64,000 bases of DNA. It comes from Oryza sativa Japonica Group. Lineage: Eukaryota > Streptophyta > Magnoliopsida > Poales > Poaceae. How positions within the stretch are numbered: position 1 is the first letter of the stretch; each line of letters begins with the position of its first letter. This document shows positions 1-10,549 of the stretch, one piece after another. A program made the position numbers and the translations under genes. Location: the NCBI RefSeq assembly GCF_034140825.1, contig NC_089039.1, forward strand, positions 689,501 to 753,500, in the 5' to 3' direction. The notes under the pieces were generated by a model. It worked only from the letters and a program-made list of their open reading frames with translations. It was not told the origin of the DNA and made no database searches.

Positions 1-205
1 GGAGGATCTCGCCGGCAGTGCTCGCGCTGGGAGGATCTCGTCAGCCGGCCGCGCGCGAGGGAGGAGCTCGCCGGCCGTCCGCGCGCGGGGAGGATCTTGC
101 CAACCGTCCTCGCGCGGGGGAGTAGCTCGCCGGCCGTCCGCGCACGGGGAAATAGCTCGCCGGCCGTCCGCGCGCGGGAGAAGCTTGCCGGCCGTCCGAG
201 AAGGA
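1..205. repeat. GC-rich minisatellite, about 30-bp units
   Basis: About seven imperfect tandem copies of a 29-30 bp unit with the core GCTCGCCGGCCGTCCGCGCG, each starting GGAGGA/GGAGTA/GGAAAT. It begins at the window edge, so the copy number is a minimum. It lies in the GC-rich DNA upstream of the MULE end at 816 and may be internal to that element. Apparent reading frames here are Arg/Ala/Pro-rich by-products of the repeat. Confidence 0.75.
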
Positions 206-816
206 AGCCACTGGGGATGTCGCCGAGCGCCGGGTTGTGCTGCAGCATGAGGACGGAGAGGCTCCGGCACGGGGACGACGGTGGCATTGCCAGCAGCTGC
301 GCATGGCGGACACCCGCTCCGTGTCGCGTGCACGCTAGAAGAACTCCGCTAGCTTGTTTGCTGCTTGCTCATGTTCTTCGACGATTTCATGGTCTCTGAT
401 TTGTTCTGTTCGTTCCCCTTTCTTGTTTCGCGTGATCGCCAGCGTCTTCTCTGAATTCGGCAACCATCATATGCTACTTGTCTTGCCGTTGATCTTGCTG
501 CTCGATTCTGTCGCCTCGCCTCCGCTTCTTGATTTTTTCCTTTCCCGTTTCTTGAAGGGAATCATGGTGACTGGTGAGGGAGAAGATGAGATGAGGTGGA
601 GACTGCTGACATGTGGGTCCCGCTTGATGACTCAGCAAGTCAACTGCCACATAAGCAAGTCAATTGCCACATAGGACAAAACCGCCTCTAAAACCGTTCG
701 GGGAGTTGATTTGCAACGGTTTTCGGGGTTGGGGGATGGGTTATACCCGGTTTTGCGGTTGAGGGATGCTATTCATACACGGCCATAAGTTGAGGGAGGG
801 AAAGTGGACTTATTCC
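206..816. mobile_element. Right-hand part of a Mutator-like element (MULE copy A)
   Basis: From about 608 to 816 the sequence resembles the right end of the complete MULE at 29232-30609. It has a CTGACATGTGGGTCCC block, CCACATAAG/CCACATAGG blocks, a GGTTTTGCGGTTGAGGGA block, and a terminus ending GTGGACTTATTCC at 816. The left end lies before the window, so full length is unknown. Immediately to the right is a DUF6598 gene fragment starting GCGGGAGAA, which would be the 9-bp target duplication. No transposase is visible, so it is probably non-autonomous. Confidence 0.6.
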
Positions 817-922
817 GCGGGAGAAGGAGCGGAAGGAGGCGGAGCACAAGGCGTGGCGGGAAGCCTGCGACGCCGCCAGGGACAAGATCCTCGCTCGAGT
901 ACGACCCCAAGCATGGCTGCCG
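817..922 (+). pseudogene. DUF6598 exon-1 fragment (pseudogene scrap)
   Basis: These bases match 8316-8417 in exon 1 of the intact DUF6598 gene. By eye the only differences are one substitution (CACAAG for CACCAG) and a 4-bp insertion, about 98 percent identity. The match starts exactly at the MULE terminus and stops after GGCTGCCG. The insertion shifts the frame, so the scrap cannot encode the family protein. It is either the remains of a second gene split by the MULE or a copied piece. High identity implies a young event or recent gene conversion. Confidence 0.75.
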
Positions 923-2036
923 GGCCGGCATCCGGCCCGACTACCCTCGGCCCAGGAACGGCCGGGCCTGGGCCGTGCCGCCCATACTATACCATTGAAG
1001 AGATCCGTGGAAAGCCCTGGATCACAATGCCATTACGATGGAGTCCTGTATAATCAAGGTCTTGTTTCACTTTGCATCACATTCGTCGTCTACATGCTCA
1101 TCAGCTAGCTAGCACCAAGCAGACGATCGTTAGACTTAAGATTAAATTCCAAATAACATAAGTTAGACAATTAATCGTACACTGACTAGTAAAGATCATT
1201 GTACAGTCTGTAATCTGTTGCAATGAAGAGCCATATGACTGATGTTATACTGACTAAAGAGCGAGAACAATATTTAAAATAATCACTTTGAACAAGACAA
1301 ACTTCCAGATCATAATCCTTAGAGACATCCCCTAGCAATCATACTTGCACCCCCATGTTAAAGTCAGGGCAAGTTACAGTAGTGATGATCACCAAGCATG
1401 TTGATGCCGCTGCAATTAACTAACTTGCAGGGATGACGGACGCCTGCTAGCTAGCCACTGCGGACGGCAGGCACTGGAAGGTCGCGGCGCCGCAGCCGCC
1501 GCCGTCGTTACGCCTGCAACAATGGGATGGAGATGATGATGCCATGAAGGGAGAGAGAAATTGTCATCTTGCTCGTCTTATTCATTGCCTCATCGGTAGC
1601 TAGCTGGTAGCAGCAAGGCCAGCACCAGCCGTTGGCAAAACTGTTCGCTGATTGACGCCGCCGCGCGGTGGGCCGCATCGCCGCGACGAGCAGGGTGGGC
1701 GCGGCCGTCACTGCCGCGACGGGACGACGAAGCCGCACGCCACCACGGCCTGCTCCCTTCTTTTGGGCCGTGCTTGTGCCGGCCCGGCACGAATAGGCCC
1801 ATCAGACCACTGGGCCGTGCTTGGGCCGCGTCGCTGAAGAGGCGGCCTGGCACGAGACGCGCCGCGCGAGAGGAGGGAGTAGCGAGTTTTCCTGTCCCCC
1901 CTTTTTTCGTTTCTGTTCGGTTAGCTTTTTCTTTTTTTTTCCCTTTTTTTCTTCATTTTTCTCGTTTCTGTTCGGTTTGGTTTTTTCTTTTTTTTTTCTG
2001 GTTTCTCTTCTGTTCGGTTTTTTTCCCCTTTTTTAA
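923..2036. other. Intergenic, no supported gene
   Basis: Contains GC-rich scraps with GGCCGTGCC/GGCCCGGCACG motifs (about 923-990 and 1767-1860) that recur in grass transposon termini, a simple AT-richer stretch, and a T-rich run at 1900-2036. Short overlapping reading frames on both strands lack recognisable domains. I see no gene. Confidence 0.5.
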
Positions 2037-2340
2037 GATGCATGAATACAAAATTTGTATTCGTACGTATGCAAAGTTTGTATACGCGTATGTAAAGTTT
2101 GTATAAGCATATACAAACTTTGTATACGTGATGTATTTTTTTTAATACGTATGTATATAAAATTTGTATATATCGTATACAAAGTTTGTATATATCCTAT
2201 ATAAACTTTATATACGTCGTATATAAACTTCATATATGTGTATATATTTTTTATGTGTTAAAAACATATTCATAAAAAATTATATGTATATACGTATGTA
2301 TATATATATATAGTATATGCATATGATGTATAGATACATA
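2037..2340. repeat. AT-rich degenerate tandem repeat (ACAAACTTTGTATA motif)
   Basis: Many copies of a 14-18 bp motif of the form AAAGTTTGTATACG and its complement, spaced roughly 16-35 bp apart and grading into TATATA runs. The motif occurs in both orientations, so the block can form local hairpins. It contains no plausible coding sequence. Confidence 0.65.
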
Positions 2341-2483
2341 TAGACTAGAGACTAGAGGGGGCTGACTGACCGCAAGCGCGCGGGAGCACGCGGCTGATCA
2401 CGTATCAGCGCCCCCCGTGCTGGCCATGTCGGGGCGGCACGGCTCTATTTGGCACGAAGCACGCTGTGCCGCGTCGTGCTAGC

Positions 2484-3547
2484 CATAGTTATTAGGACCG
2501 GATCGGACCGGCGGTTCGACCGCTAATAACCGGAACCAGAGAGTGCAGCGGCTCGGTTCACTTCAAAGACCGTCTGTGCAATCGAACCGCTAAAAAACGC
2601 TCGAACCGGCCGGTTTTTTACGGAACCGGCGAACCGGACGGTTTTAACTGAACCAGGCGGTTTTTGCATTTGGACCAGTTACCCCTCATCTTTCTCAGTG
2701 TGACACAACAAAGGCAAAGGGTAAGATTGTAAACACGCAATTTTTAGGGTTACAGCCCGTGGGGAATAGGATTAGATTCACATTGGCGTATTCTTCTCGA
2801 CTTCTCGTCCCTTCACCTTCGGTGGCGGCGGCGGCGACGAACTGCTGTACCAGCACCGCAGCACGGGCGCACGGCAGTCCAGCTCCGGCGAGCGGCGGCA
2901 CCATCTCCACTTCTCCTGTTCTGCAGTCTCCAATCTCCATCGAGTAGCGCTCAGCTCTTCCAAGCTCCAAATCCAGTCTCCAACTCTCCATCGACGCAAG
3001 CTTCATCCATGGCAGATGGTACGTTCCTAACTTGCTACTGAAATTGCTACTATGCTATTGCCAGTTCCGTTGGTAGTGAACTAGTTAAGATCTATTGTGA
3101 CGATTTTATTTCAGATCTTGATTTTTTAGAAGACACAAATTTGTTACTTTGCTAGTTGTACTGAAGAAATATAATGCATATATACTTGTTTTACTGAAGC
3201 TTTGATTTTTTTTAGATAAATCAATATTAGTAATTATTTGTATTTTTGACAGCAATGGATTCTTCAGATACTCCAACTCCTGTTGATGGGAGTACACCTA
3301 CATCTACTGCTCAAGAATCAGCATCAGAACCAAAGACAAGAAGAAAGACTGACATTGCTTGGGCCTATTGCACGCATATTACTCAGGGAGGGGAAAAAAG
3401 ATCAAATGCATGTACTGTGACATGGTTTGTGGCCGGTTCAATTTGACCGGTTCAAAACAATCGAACCGGTTTTTGGCGGTTGAACCAATGAACCAGTGAA
3501 CCGACGTCCTCGCTGGTTCAATTACCGGTCCGGTCTTAATAACTATG
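2484..3547 (+). mobile_element. hAT-type DNA transposon remnant with BED-finger fragment
   Basis: The ends are inverted: CATAGTTATTAGGACCGG at 2484 and CCGGTCTTAATAACTATG at 3547. They are flanked by an 8-bp target duplication with one mismatch (GTGCTAGC at 2476-2483, GTGCTAGT at 3548-3555), as expected of hAT elements. Subterminal AACCGG/CCGGTT motifs are abundant at both ends. Inside, 3246-3420 encodes an acidic Ser/Thr-rich start followed by AWAYCTHITQGG; a change of frame then gives GKKIKCMYCDM, which together resemble the start of a BED zinc finger of hAT transposases. Most of the transposase is missing. The element is a 1.06-kb internally deleted, non-autonomous copy. Confidence 0.7.
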
Positions 3548-3659
3548 GTGCTAGTTCAAGTCCCAGCTCTACATGCGTTCGTGTGTTGAGGAGATGCTGC
3601 CGCCGTCGTCGCCGCCATGCCGGCCGAACGCACTGATCTATCGCATTCCGCACGGGGGA

Positions 3660-4180
3660 GGCTAATAGGCGGGTGACCGCTCCTAGCGATCACCGCCCGC
3701 CCCTCCCCTGTACGCTCCCTCCTCTCCCCCTTCCTCCTCCCCTTCTTCTCTTCCTACCACAGTACACCATAAAAATTAAAAAAAATAAAAAGACAAAGTT
3801 GAAAAAATTTATGTATAGAAATACAAATACTGTATATAAAAAATATTTAAATTTAAATTTAAATTTGAAACGGGTTTGTAAACTTTTGACTTATAAAGTT
3901 TGGGTCTATAAACTAATATTTGAATTCAAATTCCAATTCAAATTTGAAACGGGTATATAAACTTTTGACTTATAAACTTTGGGTTTATAAACTTTAGATG
4001 TATAGAAATACTATGTAAAAAAACATTTTAATTCAAATTTAAATTTGAATCGAATATATAAACCTTTGACTTATAAACTTTGGGTTTTTAAACTTTAGAT
4101 GTGTAAACTTGATAAAAAAGAAAATCAGGTGGAGGAAAGGGAGGGGAGACGGACTGATCGCTAGGGGCGATCGATCGTCC
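3660..4180. mobile_element. Candidate MITE-like element with three internal 110-bp repeats
   Basis: GC-rich ends are imperfect inverted repeats: GCTCCTAGCGATCACCGCCC near 3680 and its counterpart GGACTGATCGCTAGGGGCGA near 4150. The AT-rich interior (about 3790-4110) holds about three direct copies of a block containing TTTTGACTTATAAACTTTGGG and AATTCAAATTTAAATTTGAA. I could not fix a target duplication, so the superfamily is undetermined and the ends are approximate. Confidence 0.4.
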
Positions 4181-4351
4181 CTCAGCAATCTCGTTCCGGA
4201 CGCGTGCAGAACGAAAGCCAGTACGTCGCCGGCGCGCATGCACTGCTCGATCGTGTACGTTCCGCGCGTACGTGTCCAGGACCAGGACATGCATGCATAT
4301 ATGCGCTGCCATTAATTAATTAACCATCAGCTAGCTGCTTGATTTATACTA

Positions 4352-6018
4352 CTCTCTCCTGGATTTTTCACATTTTGGTCCTTTTGAAAAACTTATTTCG
4401 CAAGTAGATCCCTAGAAAAACTTATCCCAAAAATGGTCCTTTTTGGGGCGCCAGAGTGGCTGGCGCCGTCGTTTAACAGGACGGCGCCAGCCTCTTTGGC
4501 GCCGTCCCACCGCCGACGTGGCGGGGCGATGCTGAGGTGGCTAGGGGGAGTGCGCCAGAGTGGCTGGCGCCCCCCCCCCCCCCCGAAATTTTTTATTTTT
4601 GTTTTATTTGTTTGATATTTTTTTCACGCTTAGGGACACACAAGAACCAACCATACAAAAATTGAACTCAAATGGACGTAATATGTGACATGTAGAATTT
4701 TTCCTCTCCTCTCCTCTCTCCGAACTAGTGCAAAGGAGAGAGATGTGCAACTTTTTTATTTTTATTTTATTTTTTTGATATTTTTTTCACACTTAGGAAC
4801 TCACAGGAACCAACCACGTAAAAAATAAACTCAAACGGACGAAATATGTGGCATGTGGAATTTTCCAAAGCTCCACCGAAAAACTTCTCTCCTCGAAAAC
4901 ACAATCTTGCAAGCGGAATTTGGAGGTTTTAATATCGCCGAACCCGGCAAAGCTGGGGAGAATCGGATGTAACAGAATCGGATGTAACTTTTTCTGTAGA
5001 TGTCCGTGCATATATTATTTGCCTGATTCCGAGTCCGTATGAGAAAGTTACGCCTATTTTAATACATGGCATATTTTGTCCGTTTCGGTAGAGTTTTGGA
5101 AAATTCTACATGTCACATATTTTGTTCGTTTGAGTTTATTTTTTATACGGTTGGTTCCTATGTTCTCCTAAGTGTGAAAAAAATATCAAAAAATGAAATA
5201 AAAATAAAAAAAATTACATCTCTATGTACTGTTTAACTTATATATGTCATTTCATGTGGTTATATTTTGAATTAGATTAAGTAATTTCATATAGTGGTAG
5301 AGTGCATTATGTTTAACATGCTGATCAAAGGGTTTTACTAAAGGAGTTATGGTCTAATTTTAGTGAAGGTGCAAAGTAGACTAAGTGGTATGCTAGATAT
5401 TTTCAGACTTAGCTAAGTGGTAGTTCGAGTTTAAATTTTTTTTGTGGTTGGTTGTATCGTGATCCTAAGTGTGAAAAAACATCCGAAAAAATAAAATAAA
5501 AATGACACCGTTGCAACTCCATACAGAGAAACAGGAATGGAGGCGGCGGCGCCAGCCATGCTGGCGCCCTCCTCCCTAGGGCGGCGCCAGCATGGCTGGC
5601 GCCCTCCTCCTGCCACGTCGGTTCGCGTGCGCCACGGTGGCAGGAGGACGGCGCCAGAGAGGCTGGCGCCGTCCCGTTGGATGACGGCGCCAGCCACTCT
5701 GGCGCCCAAAAAAGGACCATTTCTGGGATAAGTTTTTTCAGGGGTCTATTTGCGAAATAAGTTTTTTAAAAGGATCAAAATGTGAAAAATCCAGCTACTC
5801 TCTCTCTGTCTCTTTCATCCTTTTCTAATCAAACTTGGTTTGACCAAATTTATATAAAAAAAACATAGCAGTATTTTCAACACAAAACAAATATATTATA
5901 AATATATTTAATGTTGTATTTAATTAAACTAATTTAATATTTTAGATTTTGCTAATTTTTCTATAAATCTTGTCAAACCTAATCAAATTATGACTTGCAA
6001 TATGAAACGAAGGACTAG
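4352..6018. mobile_element. Stowaway-type MITE split by a MULE
   Basis: The MITE body lies at 5798-6018. It begins CTCTCTCTCTGTCTC after TA (5796-5797), ends ATGAAACGAAGGACTAG before TA (6019-6020), and is AT-rich. Its first bases recur at 4349-4358, left of the MULE at 4359-5794, as the MULE's target duplication. The MULE therefore landed within the first bases of this MITE. The MITE alone is about 220 bp. Confidence 0.55.
4359..5794. mobile_element. Long-TIR MULE-like element (10-bp target duplication)
   Basis: Left end CTGGATTTTTCACATTTTGG and right end CCAAAATGTGAAAAATCCAG (with small differences) begin inverted repeats of about 125 bp that continue through TTTTTGGGGCGCCAGAGTGG and a GGCGCCAGCC block. 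The flanks carry a 10-bp duplication, CTACTCTCTC, at 4349-4358 and 5795-5804. The interior has further inverted and direct copies of a block containing CACACTTAGG...GAACCAACC and ATGTGACATGTAGAATTTT (about 4620-4700, 4790-4865 and 5090-5180). There is no transposase, so it is non-autonomous. The 10-bp duplication and long TIRs favour Mutator-like over hAT. Confidence 0.7.
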
Positions 6019-6020
6019 TA

Positions 6021-6960
6021 GGAAAACTCTATTCATCCTTAGGGGATATCCCCTCTTTTTTCATGTCACTTAAAAGTTATCAAAAAAAATTTAAAAAAAA
6101 TTTAGTATGATAGATCAATATGTGATATTTAACTTCGCAAGCATGCATATTCAAATTCAACTTGTACAAGTATAAACAAAAACAATAAAATTGACCGTGA
6201 ATAGAACGTGTAGTTCACGGTCAAATTTGTTATTTTTGTTTCGAATTGTATAAGTAGAATGTTGCCTTGTATGTTTGCGAAAAGATATATCATATATTGA
6301 TCTATTTTGATAATTTTTTTAAGAATTTTTTGATAATTTTTAAATGACATGCACAAAACTAGTGACGTCCCCCCTTAAAAGGAAAAAAAAAAGCACTTGA
6401 CGGACTAGTATATTATTACAAGCGCCGTGTGTGCATGCTTGCATGCATGTGATCGGCCGGGCACGTAAAGTGACGCGCGGCTGACGTCATAATATTCCAT
6501 CAGGACATTTAATTCTTCCTGCTTTTGATTGATTAATTAACTAGTGGAGTAATACGGTTAGTGTTGCTGCTTGCTTCCTTAATACTATTTTTTTAGTATT
6601 ATTAAGTAGTGTATTCATTTATGTGGCTAATTAATACCATCCAAACTCAACTAGGGGAGGTAAAAAGTTGTCCACTGTAGTTCAAGGAGGCCCACATTGT
6701 CAGTGACACAAGGGCAGAGGTTTTGGGTTTAGCAAGGTAACCCGAGCCGAGAGAGGGGTGGGTGGGCGTGGTGTGTGTGTGCGCGTGTCTGTGCCACCTT
6801 GTGCTCTGCTCCTCTGATTCATCAAGAAAAAACAGAGGAAGAAAGGGAGGAAAAAAAAAAGCAGAGTGCATCCGGTGAGTTGGAATTGGGCGAGCGCTTA
6901 GATCTATCCATCCATCCACATGAACTGACCACCACGACGACGACGACGACGATTTTTACC
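6021..6960. other. Intergenic, low complexity
   Basis: Mostly AT-rich sequence, with a GT/CA-rich microsatellite-like stretch at about 6765-6790, a purine-rich run at 6825-6860 and CGA repeats (Arg/Asp-like) at about 6935-6952. An opposite-strand reading frame at 6647-6919 is low complexity with no domain. No gene is supported. Confidence 0.45.
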
Positions 6961-8160
6961 AGAAATGCTTTATTTAAGACGTCCGACCCGGAAGAATATA
7001 CCGGACGGGACCCTCACATTTAACTAAGCAGAGAAACAAAGTAGTACTCGATAGAAGCATACATCAGCAAACTTTTTAGTTACGCATGTGTAAAGGACTC
7101 ACACAATAGAATAGTTATTTTTTCAACCAAAGCCAACAACCAACAACCATTTGAAACATTAAAATTTCCTTTTCTCTTAAACTATTTATCTAGTCTGTAA
7201 TCTGATCTGTTGTATTTATGGCAATTAAATCTTCTTAACAAGACCTCATATGAATATATTTCGATAAAAAAATACATATGTTTCAACCGTTAAAATCAAA
7301 TGTTTCACGCATGAGAAACAAATGTCTCAATTTTTAATTCGACTTTGTTGCACATTTAAAGTTTTGTGTTGCAACAGATTATTAAATGTTGCACATCCTA
7401 TTATCTAGGTATTTCAATAAGTTTTTTCAAATGTTTCACTAGTTTATTTGCAAATGTTGCAATAGCGTTCTTTTGATGTTTCAGTAAATAGGTATGATGT
7501 TTCAGTACTTATAACTCAACTGTTTTATTTATGGTATAAAAATGTTTCATATGTTTTTTCAACGTAATATACTCATGTGAGATCTTGTTATAAAAATTTA
7601 ATTACAACGATATAATTAGATCATAGATCATATAGATAGGTTAGGAGAAAAATCATTTCAAAAATTGCTAAAGAGTGTACATGTATATAGTAGGAAAGAG
7701 ATGGTGCATAGTGCATGGTTTGCGTGAATCCTGTTATCTGCTCAGAATTGCAACGGGTAGGGCTTCCGATCTTTTGAGTTTTATCGGACGTCCGAGCTGT
7801 AGCCTTCTCCGGTTTTTTACTTTAATAGTATTGATATCTAATTTGGAACTTTTATTGGCATGATGGTTATATCTTGTATGTTGCTATCTTATGCTCTGAC
7901 AAGAATTCTAAAGCAATTAGAATTTTAAAAGAATTATTATACGACTCCTTATGTATTTTTAAAAGTAAACGATCTTGAAAACCGACTCAAATACAAATAA
8001 TTTATCAAAATATCAGCGGAAACATATTTAATTTTTATAATAGTAGAGATAGAGATAGATATATAATTAAAAGTAACGTCCACGCATCGTACGTCGCTAC
8101 GAATAATAAGAACTCTTAGATCCGATATATATTACATGGGTAAAGATAAAGAAATATATG
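6961..8160. repeat. Intergenic block with recurrent ATGTTTCA/ATGTTGCA words
   Basis: From about 7270 to 7560 short words of the type ATGTTTCA, TGTTGCA and AAATGTTTCAC recur a dozen or so times in AT-rich sequence. GTCCGACCCGG near 6985 and CGGACGTCCGAGC near 7787 are loosely complementary and may be the ends of a degenerate element, but I could not confirm a target duplication. No coding region is supported. The last part holds the upstream region of the DUF6598 gene. Confidence 0.35.
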
Positions 8161-8211
8161 TGCGTAACATCCGTTAGTTCGGTAATAAAATTAGTTGACG
8201 TACTGGTTCTC

Positions 8212-9464
8212 ATGGCGGAGGACGACGGCGGCGGCGACGAGTGGAGCGGCCTAGAGCCCTTCTTCTACGACGAGGCGGTGGCGAGAGCGGACGGCGAGCG
8301 AGCGCTGGAGAGGCAGCGGGAGAAGGAGCGGAAGGAGGCGGAGCACCAGGCGTGGCGGGAAGCCTGCGACGCCGCCAGGGACAAGATCCTCGAGTACGAC
8401 CCCAAGCATGGCTGCCGCACCTACACCCGCTTGTGGTTCTGCAGCTCCATCCTCTTCAACCTCGACGAGGAGTCGCCGATCGGCCCCTTGTGCCGAACCG
8501 TCGACCGCGGCCAGCCGCCCCTCCACCGAGCCGGCGACAGCAGGCTGCGCATGTCGTTGAACGTCCTCGCCGTGAACATCGTCTCCTCCGACGTCGGCTA
8601 CCCCGTGCTCGTCTACGGCACCGTCATCGCCAGGGATGTCATCGATCGAAAGTGCCTCTACCTCTTCCGCCGCACCACCGACAATCCCCAGCTCATCACC
8701 TCCAAGGCAAGTACGTCATCATCATTATCTAATCTAGCTGATCGATCGATTGATCACTTCTTGTTCTTGCATAATTGCAATATTGCATGATGATGATGAT
8801 GATTATATAGGATGAAACGTTGGTTTTGACCGGACCAACTCGATCAATCGAGGTGTCCGACTCCGTGTTCTTCGAGGTGAATCTCAAGTTGAAGGAGGAG
8901 GAGGATGACGGCGATGTCGTCGTCGACGACAGAGAATTCAGCAAAGGGCTAATCGAATTTAGAAGCCTGAGCATGCCAAGAGGTGTCGAGGATGTGGTCG
9001 TCGGAAGCTGCAGCACGCTGGATAGCAGGCTCAGCACGGTCGAGCTCTCCTACGCCTACATCGGAGGCGCCGTCGAGGCCGCCGTCGACGTCACCCTGCG
9101 CCTGCCTGCCGCCGCCGGCGCCGGCCGCCATCGTCGCTGCTTCCATGGACAGATCACTGCGTGCAGCAGCAGCATCCCGGATGCATCCATTGTGCTCTAC
9201 GACAGCAGCAAAGTGAACGCGACCAGCAATTCTTCAGCTGGAGGCGCCGCCGGAGACGTCGCCGTCGATCTTGCCCGCCGCGTCATGGCCGTCCGTGCGG
9301 CCGACGAGCTCGTCTTGACGCTCATTGCTGCTGCAGGCGATGCTGACTGCCACCATTATCGCACAAATGTCGAATTCACTCCAAGGATCTGTGGTTCAGA
9401 GAGCCTTGAAGTCAGCATCTGCGGAATTAAGCTGCTCATCAAGGTTTCCTGGTCTGCATTTTAA
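8212..9464 (+). CDS. DUF6598 domain protein, intact, two exons with a GC-AG intron
   Basis: Exons are 8212-8706 and 8811-9464, giving 382 residues. The start ATGGCGGAGGACGAC is chosen because the upstream in-frame extension is AT-rich and unlike the family. The first ~60 residues are charged (GERALERQREKERKEAEHQ, probably helical). They are followed by the typical KILEYDPKHG linker and the DUF6598 beta-rich domain (about residues 80-380) with VYGTVIARD, DETLVLTGPTR and VDLARRVMAVRA segments. The family is greatly expanded in grasses and its biochemical role is unknown; some members sit beside ribosome-inactivating-protein domains, but none is visible here. The intron starts GCAAGT instead of GT: splicing at AAG/GCAAGT keeps phase 0 and restores the family motif ITSK-DETLVLTGP, whereas the nearby GT at 8711 would end in a stop. 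I see no signal peptide or membrane segment. Confidence 0.85.
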
Positions 9465-10173
9465 ACAAATTTACTGACATCAAATTTTCTTTTCAGTAAT
9501 CAAATTTGTGCAATGTACAGCATTAGTTAATTACTTGTTCATCAGTTATTACTTTTGAACTACGGTAAACATCGTCAAAGCCATTCATCAACCAGTTCTC
9601 AGACTCAGTTGCTACAATGCAACTAGTTACATTTTTTCGACTCAACTCAGGCAAGCAAACATCTATCTCAACGAGCTAGCTAATACTACCTGACTAATAT
9701 AATTATAAGCACAGCAGAATAACAGACCTGATGATATAAAGAAAGCATGTTAAGAGGTTCAGATTTGCAGGCCTCATGTATACAACTTCTCCCTCTGATA
9801 CTGCAGTGTCTTGTCATCGAATTTGTTTTGAACTGAACCTTTCGGCTGGTGTATAGTCTCTTGACACTGATAGTAGTGAAAGCTGTTTAAGACTCCTAAA
9901 CTTTAATTGAAAGTAGTTTCGGACTTGAGTACAAAACACATTTTTAGAAGTATGATGGAATGCTAGTTTGTTCAATCAGCTGGTAAAGGGGAACAAAAAT
10001 TGCTAGTCAGAACGTTTCAATCAATTGAATAAAAATACTAAAGGTTCCAATGGCATTGCTCCAGTTTCGTTTTCAATTAATGACATAGCAATCTGCAGAA
10101 CAGAGCAGAGGTAGATACTTAGAAAGGTTGCATTGACAGGTGTACCACAGTTGGTAATGGTACATAACCTTAT
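9465..10173. other. Intergenic between DUF6598 gene and MITE
   Basis: AT-rich sequence with no conserved coding frame. The first 200-300 bases probably hold the 3' untranslated region of the DUF6598 gene. Confidence 0.5.
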
Positions 10174-10549
10174 CGGCTTGTTTGGCAACTTGAGGGAAGA
10201 GGATTGGGAGTTTACACGAGAAAATTGATGGTGAGATTAAGATGGGAATTTGATTTTTCATCTCAGTCTCTTGTTTGGTAGAGGTGGTGGAAATTGATAG
10301 GGAGTTTAGTTGGAGATTAGATCATTAATGAAAATGGATGGTTGAGATTTGTTTAGGCGAAGTAAAGGAGGAATTCCCTCCTAATTACCTGCCCCTACCC
10401 AGGTATTGAAAAGGAGGGAGTTCATTCCTCAATTCCCCATCCCCATCCCACCAAAATTCCCATGTCCCCCAACCAAACAAAACAGTTAATAGCCTCATCC
10501 TTTTAAACTCCCAATCCCTCCTAGAAACTCTCTCCAACCAAACAGACCG
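10174..10549. mobile_element. 376-bp Tourist/PIF-Harbinger-like MITE, copy 1
   Basis: Starts CGGCTTGTTTGGCAACTTGA and ends CCAACCAAACAGACCG, inverted over about 12 bases, with a 3-bp TAT duplication on each side. It is nearly the same sequence and exactly the same length as 39796-40171. A 3-bp T-starting duplication and GTTTGG ends fit PIF/Harbinger-derived MITEs. It has no coding capacity. Confidence 0.75.

Noticed and set aside
3548-3580. tRNA-like B-box word (AGTTCAAGTCCC)
   Set aside because: No A-box or cloverleaf partner nearby; probably chance.
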